A stretch of DNA of 64,000 bases, from the NCBI RefSeq assembly GCF_000744255.1, contig NZ_JQLO01000001.1:248001-312000 (forward strand), read 5' to 3'. Shown here one piece after another: positions 19,028 through 26,443 of this stretch; within the stretch, counting starts at the first letter, position 1, and each line of letters begins with the position of its first letter. The position numbers and the translations under genes were made by a program. Source of the DNA: Carnobacterium divergens DSM 20623 (GTDB lineage: Bacteria > Bacillota > Bacilli > Lactobacillales > Carnobacteriaceae). The notes below the pieces were generated by a model that did not search any database, had not been told where the DNA came from, and saw nothing but the letters and a program-made list of their open reading frames with translations.

Positions 19028-20395
19028 CTAATTAATAGGGGCTTGCTTTGTTTTCAATTCCTTCTCGTAAAAATAGAGAGTTGTCAGGTAACAGACAGAA
19101 ATTCCAAATAAAATAACTCCGCCCGTTATTCTTAAAACAAATACAATGCTCGTTAAATGAGGCGCAAGGGATTTACCTGTAATTGTTTCTAGTAAAGAAA
19201 GAATAGGGATTTCAAAGAAATGACAAAAACTAATAAACAATAAAAATAAAAGACTTTGTTGAAAGATACTCCCTAACTTTCCCCATCTATTTTTCACCAA
19301 TAAACTGCTATCCTTAAGTCCAGTGGTTTTTGTGTAAGCAACTTTATTAAGCAATGAACTATTAAGATTACTAAAAAAACCAATTAAAAATCCACCAACT
19401 GGAATGCAAACTGGAATAAAAATCAATCCGGTTCCCACTAACAAGGAAATACCACAAAGCGTTACTTTTTCTACTTTTGGGAACAAATTTAAAACTTTAG
19501 TGCCTAAAAATAACGAGCTGATAATTCCTAACCCGTAAGCTAGATAGATAAATGAATAGAGATATACTCCTTTTTGTAAAGAGAAAAGATAAAATGTTCC
19601 AAATAAAATAAAGAAATTTGTTAACATTCCCTGTAAAAAACTGAATAGATAAACATAACGAGGTAAGCTAAATTTAAAGGAAGAGTGTTGAATTAAATAA
19701 AACACTCCAATCAAAAGAATGGCAAGCAAGGTCATTAAAATCAAGCTAAAATGATTATCAGCTAACACTCTCAGGGATTTTACAGCAAAAGTCATACCTG
19801 CTAAAACTAAAAATAAAAGAAAGAAACGACTATCAAATGAGGTATTTGGCATTTTTCCATGATCGTAATGCGGCAAGTTTCTTAGTAAAAAGAAACTAAC
19901 TAAAAAAGCGATTCCATACAGACCAAAGGCTAATTCAGGAAGGTTTACTTTTACTAAAAGAATAATTAAAGGCATGAACAAAAGTATGGTTAAAAAAGCA
20001 AAGCCATAATCTTTTCCAGAAAAAGACCGATGAAATAGTCGGCGTTCATGGTATTGAATCGTTAAGTAGAGTGGCAATAAAAGACTACAAGATAAGCCGA
20101 GTAAAATAGCTGATAGGTCTAGCCACAAAGCATTTATAGAAACCAAAATCCCTAAGAAAGAGCCAACAGAAGCTAAGAGTAAAAAGAAGAGCAACAATTC
20201 TCTAGTGGAGACCTTTTTTCCAAAAGAACGAACCAAAAAAGTGCCAGTTAAATTACACACATAAAAAACAATTAATGGAAACCAACCGTTTAAAAAAGTA
20301 GGGTAATGATTGCCGATTAGCAAGTATAAAAAATAAGGTAAAAATAAAGTTGTATTCACCACAGCATACGTAAAAAAAAGCAACTTGTTTTTCAT
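19028..20395 (-). CDS. Twelve-segment membrane protein, MFS transporter-like
   Basis: 455 very hydrophobic residues with about 12 segments and a central polar loop, e.g. GFLIGFFSNLNSSLLNKVAY. The general layout is that of a major facilitator transporter, but I see no conserved MFS loop motif strong enough to name a subfamily or substrate. Monocistronic; AGGAAGG ribosome site before the ATG. Confidence 0.65.
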   Translation of the reverse strand: MKNKLLFFTYAVVNTTLFLPYFLYLLIGNHYPTFLNGWFPLIVFYVCNLTGTFLVRSFGKKVSTRELLLFFLLLASVGSFLGILVSINALWLDLSAILLGLSCSLLLPLYLTIQYHERRLFHRSFSGKDYGFAFLTILLFMPLIILLVKVNLPELAFGLYGIAFLVSFFLLRNLPHYDHGKMPNTSFDSRFFLLFLVLAGMTFAVKSLRVLADNHFSLILMTLLAILLIGVFYLIQHSSFKFSLPRYVYLFSFLQGMLTNFFILFGTFYLFSLQKGVYLYSFIYLAYGLGIISSLFLGTKVLNLFPKVEKVTLCGISLLVGTGLIFIPVCIPVGGFLIGFFSNLNSSLLNKVAYTKTTGLKDSSLLVKNRWGKLGSIFQQSLLFLLFISFCHFFEIPILSLLETITGKSLAPHLTSIVFVLRITGGVILFGISVCYLTTLYFYEKELKTKQAPIN

Positions 20396-20509
20396 TGAGA
20401 AATTCCTTCCTAATTCCTAAATTTGACTACTTTTAATGCTAAATCAAATTGATTTAAAAAGCAATTAAGGAATTGTTAAATTGCTCGTTTTTTGATTCTC
20501 AACAATGGT

Positions 20510-20531
20510 CACTTTATGGTATGATAAAGTG
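20510..20531 (+). promoter_or_regulatory. Extended -10 promoter with overlapping inverted repeat
   Basis: CACTTTAT (20510-20517) and ATAAAGTG (20524-20531) form a perfect 8-base inverted repeat with a 6-base gap. The -10 TATGAT (20520-20525), extended by TGG, lies inside it. This is where a repressor would block the EIIA-Glc gene at 20583. The regulator is unknown. Confidence 0.6.
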
Positions 20532-20582
20532 TAAGCCTAGACGGGTTAGATAAAATTTAAACAAATGAAGTGAGGGATTTAG

Positions 20583-21089
20583 ATGTTTGGATTATTTAAG
20601 AAAAAAGAAGCGCAAAAAGAAGTCTCAGAATTAAAAGGGAAATTGTTTTCACCAGCAAACGGCGAAGTGATTGCAATTGATAAGGTTAGTGATCCAGTCT
20701 TTTCACAAAAAATGATGGGAGACGGTTATGCAGTAATTCCAACCGACGGAAAAATCTATTCTCCAGTAAACGGCAAAGTACTAAGTGTTTTTCCAACGAA
20801 GCATGCTGTGGGGATTTTGATGGATAATGGCGTAGAAATTTTATTGCACATGGGGTTAGATACAGTCGAATTAAATGGAGCGCCATTTGATACAGTCGTG
20901 ACAGAAGGACAACTAATTACGCCAGAAACATTGATTTCAACTGTTGACTTAGAGCAATTAAAAGCGGCAGGTAAAGACAATGCGATGGTTGTTGTTATTA
21001 CGAATATGGAAAAAGTAGCCGACTATCATCTTACAGTTACTGGTGAAGCAAAAGCAAGCACAGAAGTTGCTTCATATACAGTTGCCTAA
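20583..21089 (+). CDS. Stand-alone PTS EIIA, glucose type (Crr-like)
   Basis: 168-residue EIIA of the glucose family: GKLFSPANGEVIAIDKVSDPVFSQKMMGDG, the second His region and the phospho-His motif EILLHMGLDTV, ending near TGEAKAS. No EIIB or EIIC is fused or adjacent. It would carry phosphate from HPr to EIIBC proteins lacking EIIA, such as MurP 4 kb away. GAGGGATTTAG ribosome site. Confidence 0.93.
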   Translation: MFGLFKKKEAQKEVSELKGKLFSPANGEVIAIDKVSDPVFSQKMMGDGYAVIPTDGKIYSPVNGKVLSVFPTKHAVGILMDNGVEILLHMGLDTVELNGAPFDTVVTEGQLITPETLISTVDLEQLKAAGKDNAMVVVITNMEKVADYHLTVTGEAKASTEVASYTVA

Positions 21090-21100
21090 TTTAAAAGGAA

Positions 21101-21132
21101 AACTTGTTATCCTAAGATAACAAGTTTTTTTT
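21101..21132 (+). terminator. Intrinsic terminator
   Basis: aacttgttatc / gataacaagtt with a four-base loop and eight T residues, after the EIIA gene. Confidence 0.9.
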
Positions 21133-21227
21133 GATTTCTTCACTTTTGAATGTTTTATTAAAAGCAAATATGCTATGATAATACGTAGCTTCACTACATA
21201 AGAAAAGCGCCAGAAAGGAGCAGGTTA

Positions 21228-22016
21228 ATGGAACAACTTCATAAAATCAAAGCGATTCAAAAGGCCATCATACAAAAACAATATAGTGTCTATTACCAAC
21301 CTAAAATTGAAAAACAAACCAGAAAAATCATTGGTGCAGAAGCCTTAATGCGTTTAAAAGTCGAAGCTGATATTGTTTCTCCATTTGAATTTATAAATGA
21401 AGTAATTCGTTTAGGGAAAATGGCTGAGATGCAAGCGTATCTAATCAAAGAAGTTGTTGCAAAACTTAATTCTGAAACGCTTATCCATAAAGAATTTTCT
21501 ATTTCAGTGAATATCAATGCAGAAGACTTGGTAAATGAACGTTACATTGAAGGCATTATCGAGGAGTTAAAGAAAGAACTGCTTAATCCATCCCAACTTG
21601 AATTAGAAATTACTGAAAAAAAAGAAATTGTAGACTTGATGAAGGCACAAAAAAATGTGACTAAATTAAAAGAACTCGCAATCAAACTGAGTTTAGATGA
21701 TTTTGGAAAAGGCTACAGCTCATTAGCCTATTTAAAAGCTTTTCCCATCGACACGTTAAAGATTGATCAATCTTTTGTTCAAGAGGCATTAGTCAGTTGG
21801 AAGACGCAAGAAATTATTCGCGCAATCATTCAATTAAGCCACAATCTCAACATTCAGGTGGTTGCAGAAGGTGTTGAAACAATCGAACAATTGCAATTTC
21901 TGGATGATTTAGGTTGTGATATTTATCAAGGATTTTATTTTGATGCAGCGATTCCTTTCAGTCAATTAAAAGAAAAATGGTTGGAAGATAAGGAAGGCAA
22001 TAGCTTAATTAACTAA
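21228..22016 (+). CDS. Stand-alone EAL-domain c-di-GMP phosphodiesterase
   Basis: 262 residues that are almost entirely an EAL domain, with no GGDEF, PAS or membrane part. Catalytic signatures are intact: GAEALMRL, SVNINAEDL, LEITEKKE, LSLDDFGKGYSSL, LKIDQSF, VVAEGVET and YQGFYFD. It should therefore hydrolyse c-di-GMP to pGpG. AGAAAGGAGCAGG ribosome site. Single gene with its own terminator. It resembles the partial EAL protein at the window start. Confidence 0.92.
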   Translation: MEQLHKIKAIQKAIIQKQYSVYYQPKIEKQTRKIIGAEALMRLKVEADIVSPFEFINEVIRLGKMAEMQAYLIKEVVAKLNSETLIHKEFSISVNINAEDLVNERYIEGIIEELKKELLNPSQLELEITEKKEIVDLMKAQKNVTKLKELAIKLSLDDFGKGYSSLAYLKAFPIDTLKIDQSFVQEALVSWKTQEIIRAIIQLSHNLNIQVVAEGVETIEQLQFLDDLGCDIYQGFYFDAAIPFSQLKEKWLEDKEGNSLIN

Positions 22017-22022
22017 TAAGAT

Positions 22023-22055
22023 AGACTCCCTTCACACGTTGAAGGGAGTCTTTTG
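22023..22055. terminator. Bidirectional intrinsic terminator
   Basis: Stem agactcccttca / tgaagggagtct with T run, between the convergent EAL and flavin reductase genes. Confidence 0.9.
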
Positions 22056-22057
22056 TA

Positions 22058-22678
22058 TTACTCAGGTCGAGTAATCGTGTATTCTTTTTTGAGAGTAGCG
22101 TATTGGTTCCCTGCTAAACGCGCCACAGGGTGTAGTTTAGCAGATAAAATATAGTCACGTTCTTGATCAAATACAGATTCCTTAAAGTAAAAATCAGTAA
22201 CGTTTACTAAAAAAAGATCGGTAATCACTTGTCCATCCTCATTGGTTACCGGGATGTGCTGATGCAAAGTAGCTTCAAAACGAATGTTAGCTTCAGCGAT
22301 ACTTGGCACAGCTACCGTTTTACTAGGGGTCGTAGTAAGAGATGTTAAGGCGAGTTCGCTCTCATCAAAAGCAAGCGAAGCAGCAGTCTGGTTCATTTCA
22401 GTGACAAGCGTTTCATCCACAATATGAACCACCAACTCTTTAGTCTCTAAAATATTTCGCGCAGAGTCCTTGCATTTGCCATCTCTTCTTAAAATAGCGA
22501 TAGAAAGCAAGGGCAACTCGTTAGAAACACCACTAAAAAAGCTAAAGGGAGCAATATTTAACACACCAGCATCCTTTGATTGGGTTGTTAGCCACGCAAT
22601 TGGTCGCGGAATCACACTGCCACTTAAAAATTTGTACTGCTGCTTCTTTGAAAGATCTTGGCTACGATAATGAATCAT
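22058..22678 (-). CDS. Flavin reductase-like FMN-binding protein
   Basis: 206 residues of the flavin reductase-like split-barrel family: SGSVIPRPIAWLTTQ, LNIAPFSFFSGVSNELPLLSIAI, KDSARNILETKELVVHIV and FEATLHQHIPV. Probably uses FMN to reduce a small substrate. Last gene of a four-gene minus-strand set with two ring-cleaving dioxygenases and an MhqD-like esterase; it overlaps the esterase gene by four bases. The set suggests quinone or aromatic electrophile detoxification. Confidence 0.85.
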   Translation of the reverse strand: MIHYRSQDLSKKQQYKFLSGSVIPRPIAWLTTQSKDAGVLNIAPFSFFSGVSNELPLLSIAILRRDGKCKDSARNILETKELVVHIVDETLVTEMNQTAASLAFDESELALTSLTTTPSKTVAVPSIAEANIRFEATLHQHIPVTNEDGQVITDLFLVNVTDFYFKESVFDQERDYILSAKLHPVARLAGNQYATLKKEYTITRPE

Positions 22679-23286
22679 TTTAGTGCTCCTTTAGTTGCAA
22701 GCCATTCCTTAGCAGAGGCAACTTCTTCATAGGTCAGTTGATGTCCTTGTTTGGTCCAGAGAACGTCGGTTTGTCCGTGTCGCATTTGAAAAGCATCGAC
22801 AAGAGCTTTCGTTGCCTCTTGTGGAACAATAGGGTCGTTAATTCCAGCCGAAAACCAAACACTTTTTTTAGCTAAGTCAAAATCAGCTTCGTGTTTTCCA
22901 AGAGACATCCCGTGAAAGAAAATCCCTCGATTTGGACTCTCCATTCGTTCTAACAAAAGATGCGCGCCAATATTAGCCCCGTTAGAATAACCTACAACCA
23001 CCCAATCGTAAAGGGCAATATTGTGTATGTCAGAAAATTCAATTAAAAAGGCAAGCAAGTAATCGGTTTGTACCTCTAAGTCAACTAAATCAAATTGTCC
23101 TTCAGCAAACCGACGAAAGAAACGATTTGCCCCTGCTTCAGAAACCCTTCCACGTAAAGATAAAACGGTTGAGTTTGGAGACAAGGCACTAGCCAAATCA
23201 ATTAAAGAGTGCTCATCTCCCCCCGTTCCATGAAGCAACAGTAGAGGAGGAGCAGTTTGAAGGCCTTCTTGATAAATATATTCCAT
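22675..23286 (-). CDS. MhqD-like carboxylesterase/hydrolase
   Basis: 203-residue alpha/beta hydrolase: oxyanion segment LLLLHGTGGDEHSL, nucleophile elbow VVGYSNGAN, Asp in GINDPIVPQ and His in KQGHQLTYEE. Matches the phospholipase/carboxylesterase family that includes MhqD, part of the MhqR quinone-stress regulon in Bacillus. The ATG at 23286 is preferred to a frame start at 23340 because AAGGAGAG precedes it and it begins one base after the upstream gene's stop. Confidence 0.87.
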   Translation of the reverse strand: MEYIYQEGLQTAPPLLLLHGTGGDEHSLIDLASALSPNSTVLSLRGRVSEAGANRFFRRFAEGQFDLVDLEVQTDYLLAFLIEFSDIHNIALYDWVVVGYSNGANIGAHLLLERMESPNRGIFFHGMSLGKHEADFDLAKKSVWFSAGINDPIVPQEATKALVDAFQMRHGQTDVLWTKQGHQLTYEEVASAKEWLATKGALK

Positions 23287-23287
23287 C

Positions 23288-24247
23288 TTAATCTCTCCTT
23301 GTTGTATCAAATGGGCGTACCATTCTTTCAATTTCTGCACGTTCAGCTTCTAAAAATGGCGGCAATGATAATTTTTCCCCCATCGTTTCATAAGGCTCAT
23401 CTTGCATAAAGCCAGGACCATCGGTTGCAAACTCAAATAAAATATGCGGACCTACTCGAACGTAAAGGGACTCAAAGTAAAAACGATCGACGTAACCTGA
23501 TTGAGGCAAACTATAATCTTGAATCCGACTAATCCAAGCTTCAAGAGCAGCACGATCTTCAACTCGAAAAGCGACATGATGCACATTGCCAAAGCCTTCC
23601 ATTGCTTGTGGTAAATCGTCACGATGCTCCACAATCACTTGACCGCCATTTCCACCTTCGCCAACTTCAAATAAATAGGCATTTTCTTCTTGAGCAATTT
23701 CATTCATTTTCATCACTTCAACAAGCATTAAACGCATTGCATCAAGAGAAGAAACTGTAAGAAAAATTGGTCCTAAGCCAACAATAGCGTAATCATAGGG
23801 AACAGGACCTTTTTGCCAAGGAATTCCTGCAGGAACACCAGAATTGTGTTCATCAGAAATCAATTGATACTGCTGACCATCAAAATCGACAAATTGAATG
23901 CTTTTATTGCCAAATTGAGATGTAAGGCCCGTATGAGTCACGTTATGTTGATCAAAACGCTCTAACCAGTAGTCTAACGCGTTATCACTTGGAACACGAA
24001 AAGAAGTTTTTGAAATACTGTTTGTTCCTTTTGTTCCCTTTGGAATCCCAGGGAAATCAAAAAAAGTCATATCAGTTCCGGCGCTTCCTCGATCATCTGC
24101 AAAAAAGGTATGGTATGTTTGAATATCATCTTGATTTACCGTTTTCTTTACTAAACGCATCCCTAATACCTCAGTGAAAAAATGGTAATTCTTTTCAGCG
24201 CTACTTGTCATTGCTGTTACATGGTGTATTCCTTTTAATTCGTTCAT
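23288..24247 (-). CDS. Ring-cleaving dioxygenase (MhqO/MhqA-like), VOC family
   Basis: 319 residues, two tandem VOC units: KGIHHVTAMTSSAEKNYHFF at the start and GNVHHVAFRVEDRAALEAW in the second unit, with EFATDGPGF supplying the third ligand. These match the Fe(II)-dependent ring-cleaving dioxygenases of the MhqA/MhqE/MhqO type. The gene overlaps its upstream paralogue by four bases (ATGA type). Confidence 0.9.
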   Translation of the reverse strand: MNELKGIHHVTAMTSSAEKNYHFFTEVLGMRLVKKTVNQDDIQTYHTFFADDRGSAGTDMTFFDFPGIPKGTKGTNSISKTSFRVPSDNALDYWLERFDQHNVTHTGLTSQFGNKSIQFVDFDGQQYQLISDEHNSGVPAGIPWQKGPVPYDYAIVGLGPIFLTVSSLDAMRLMLVEVMKMNEIAQEENAYLFEVGEGGNGGQVIVEHRDDLPQAMEGFGNVHHVAFRVEDRAALEAWISRIQDYSLPQSGYVDRFYFESLYVRVGPHILFEFATDGPGFMQDEPYETMGEKLSLPPFLEAERAEIERMVRPFDTTRRD

Positions 24248-25137
24248 TTTATTTCCTCCAGTTGAGCCTCAATGGCTGTTCTATTTTTTTCTAAAAATGG
24301 GGGTAACGCTAAATGGGTTCCTAATTCTTCAAGGGATTCATCTAATTGAAAGCCAGGAGAGAGAGTAGCTAATTCAATTCTTAAGCCACTAGGCTCTTTA
24401 ATATACAAGCTTTTAAAGTAACCACGATCGACGTATTCTTCAATAGTCCATTGATCCGTTAATGCTTGTTGATAGAAGCCTTCTAGTTCATCGTTGCTGT
24501 CAACTCCATAGGCGATGTGGTCAATTGTTCCACGGCCAAAGCGAGTTCGATCTTTTGACTGACTGGCAAGGACGGTTGTTTGATCCAAATGTTGCTCCGT
24601 AAAAAAAGTGTCATTTTCTTGTTTTAGACTTAAATAATCAGAAAGAAAGCGTTGCGTTTCTTTAAATTGATCTGCAACAATGCTTACTTTAGCAATCCGA
24701 ATAATTTGCTTGTTAGCAGGAATAGAAGTGTGTTTTGTAGCCTTGTGTGGCGCAATTTGTTCCTCCATTTCAACTAAGGCGATTTTAAAACCATCGTTGT
24801 CTTCTACTAAAAGCTCATGGTTTTTAAGCGTTGTTGAAATGTTAAAGTCAGCAAAGCGACGTTGCCAATAATCTAGACTGTGAGAAGGGACAGCTAATGA
24901 AACCGTTGAAAAATAACTTTTTTTATCGACACGATGACCTAGCTTTGGAATTTCAAAAAAAGTCAGCAAGGTTCCAGGTGTGCCTTCGTAATCTCCATAA
25001 AATAAATGACGCATCGTTGTATTTTCTTGGTTTACTGTATTTTTTACAAGACGTAAACCTAAAACAGTTGCGTAAAAGTCATAATTTTCAGTGGCATTTT
25101 TTGTAAATGCTGAAATGTGATGAAGTTGGTTGATCAT
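24244..25137 (-). CDS. Ring-cleaving dioxygenase paralogue, VOC family
   Basis: 297 residues with the same two-unit VOC layout as its neighbour: INQLHHISAFTKNATENYDFY, GRGTIDHIAYGVDSNDEL and RIELATLSPGFQLDE. Sequence identity to the downstream copy is moderate, so it is an old duplication and not an assembly repeat. It is first of the four-gene operon; AGGAGG-like AAAGAACCTCC complement precedes the ATG. No MhqR-like gene is in the window. Confidence 0.9.
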   Translation of the reverse strand: MINQLHHISAFTKNATENYDFYATVLGLRLVKNTVNQENTTMRHLFYGDYEGTPGTLLTFFEIPKLGHRVDKKSYFSTVSLAVPSHSLDYWQRRFADFNISTTLKNHELLVEDNDGFKIALVEMEEQIAPHKATKHTSIPANKQIIRIAKVSIVADQFKETQRFLSDYLSLKQENDTFFTEQHLDQTTVLASQSKDRTRFGRGTIDHIAYGVDSNDELEGFYQQALTDQWTIEEYVDRGYFKSLYIKEPSGLRIELATLSPGFQLDESLEELGTHLALPPFLEKNRTAIEAQLEEIK

Positions 25138-25218
25138 AAAAGAACCTCCTTTTTATCTGATAAATAGAGTATACCTTATTTACTTACAAAAAGGAAGTGA
25201 ATTGTTTTTTGTATGAAA

Positions 25219-25254
25219 AAAAACACTGAAAACCAAGAGGTTTCAGTGTTTTAT
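25219..25254 (-). terminator. Intrinsic terminator of the lactonase gene
   Basis: Stem aaacactgaaa / tttcagtgttt between the lactonase gene and the dioxygenase promoter region; T residues on the minus strand. Confidence 0.8.
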
Positions 25255-25270
25255 AAAAAAGGAAATTTTA

Positions 25271-26302
25271 TTAAACGTAGACACAAACACATTCAGGAGC
25301 ATAAACATCCTTTTGAACAAGACTTAATAATCCAGTCTGAGGGTCACGTTCAAATAAGGTTAAGTTGTCAGATTCTTGATGACCTACAACCACAAACTCA
25401 TCTCTTGCAGTTAAGTTGAAATCACGAGGGATTTGACCTTCTGTGCTAATTAATTGAATTTGTTTTAGTGAAGCACCGTCATTTTGAACTTCGTAAACAA
25501 CGATCGAATCATGTCCGCGATTGGATGCGTAAAGGAATTTTCCATCTTTTGATAGGCGAATAGCAGCGCCACCGTTAAAATCAGTGAAATTTTCAGGAAT
25601 TGTCGGCACGGTTTCTAATTCTTTAAAACGACCAGTTGCAGCATCATAACTTAAGACAACGACAACGCTTGCTAATTCACCAAAAAGATAAGCTACTTTT
25701 CCATTTGGATGGAAAACAAGATGACGAGGACCAGTTCCAGGAGCAGCTTTAAAGCGCGCCACTTCAGTTAGCTTTCCTTCGGTTGAAACGCTGTAAGTAT
25801 AAACTTCATCAGTTCCTAAATCGCAAGCGACAACATAGTGTTGATCTGGAGTTAAGTCGGCATAATGAGCATGAGGCGTTTGTTGATTTTCATGAACACT
25901 TGAACCTTGATGAGTCACTGTATCCAGCAACGTTAAAGTGCCATCAGCAGCTGTTTGTAAGACAGCAATTTCGCCTTTGTGGTAGTTAGCGGTGTATAAG
26001 AAGTTTCTAGTTGCATCTACTCCAACGTAACAAGGCGGAGCGCCTTCAGCAGTAACGCCATTGACGAAAATAAATTCGCCGTTTTCATTTTTACGGTAAG
26101 ATGCCATGCCGCCTTTTCCATCGATTTTTACAACAGGATAAAGCGTCTTGTAGTCAGGGGATAAGCCAAGATAAGTTGGACTATCAGCCTTAGCGACAAC
26201 GGTTAAATTTTCTAATTGTTTTTTCTCAGTATCTAATGTAATTTGATAAACACCTTCACTAGCGCGTTTGGTGTAAGTTCCTAAATAAATAGTCTCTTTC
26301 AT
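25271..26302 (-). CDS. Lactonase family protein (6-phosphogluconolactonase type)
   Basis: 343-residue seven-bladed propeller protein of the YkgB/Pgl lactonase family: YLGTYTKRASEGVYQITLD, FLYTANYHKGEIAVL, GPRHLVFHPNGKVAYL, DGKFLYASNRGHDSIVVYEV and GQIPRDFNLTARDEFVVVGHQ. Members hydrolyse 6-phosphogluconolactone in the pentose phosphate pathway, or related lactones. Monocistronic. Confidence 0.88.
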   Translation of the reverse strand: MKETIYLGTYTKRASEGVYQITLDTEKKQLENLTVVAKADSPTYLGLSPDYKTLYPVVKIDGKGGMASYRKNENGEFIFVNGVTAEGAPPCYVGVDATRNFLYTANYHKGEIAVLQTAADGTLTLLDTVTHQGSSVHENQQTPHAHYADLTPDQHYVVACDLGTDEVYTYSVSTEGKLTEVARFKAAPGTGPRHLVFHPNGKVAYLFGELASVVVVLSYDAATGRFKELETVPTIPENFTDFNGGAAIRLSKDGKFLYASNRGHDSIVVYEVQNDGASLKQIQLISTEGQIPRDFNLTARDEFVVVGHQESDNLTLFERDPQTGLLSLVQKDVYAPECVCVYV

Positions 26303-26404
26303 GATTGAATTCCTCCCAATGTTTGCGTATTCATCTGAACTCTTTTAGTATAGCATAAAATTTTGAAAGGGTTAACAATTTATTGGAGAAGGCTTATGAA
26401 AAAA

Positions 26405-26440
26405 ACACACGTTGAAATAGATGATTTCAACGTGTGTAAA
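26405..26440 (-). terminator. Intrinsic terminator
   Basis: Stem acacacgttgaaa / tttcaacgtgtgt with a seven-base loop, just after the stop of the minus-strand CDP-glycerol transferase family gene. Confidence 0.8.
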
Positions 26441-26443
26441 TGA

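Noticed and set aside
25213-25419. Plus-strand open frame of 68 codons between the dioxygenase and lactonase genes
   Set aside because: It runs through the lactonase terminator and antisense to the lactonase 3' end; its codons are the shadow of that gene.
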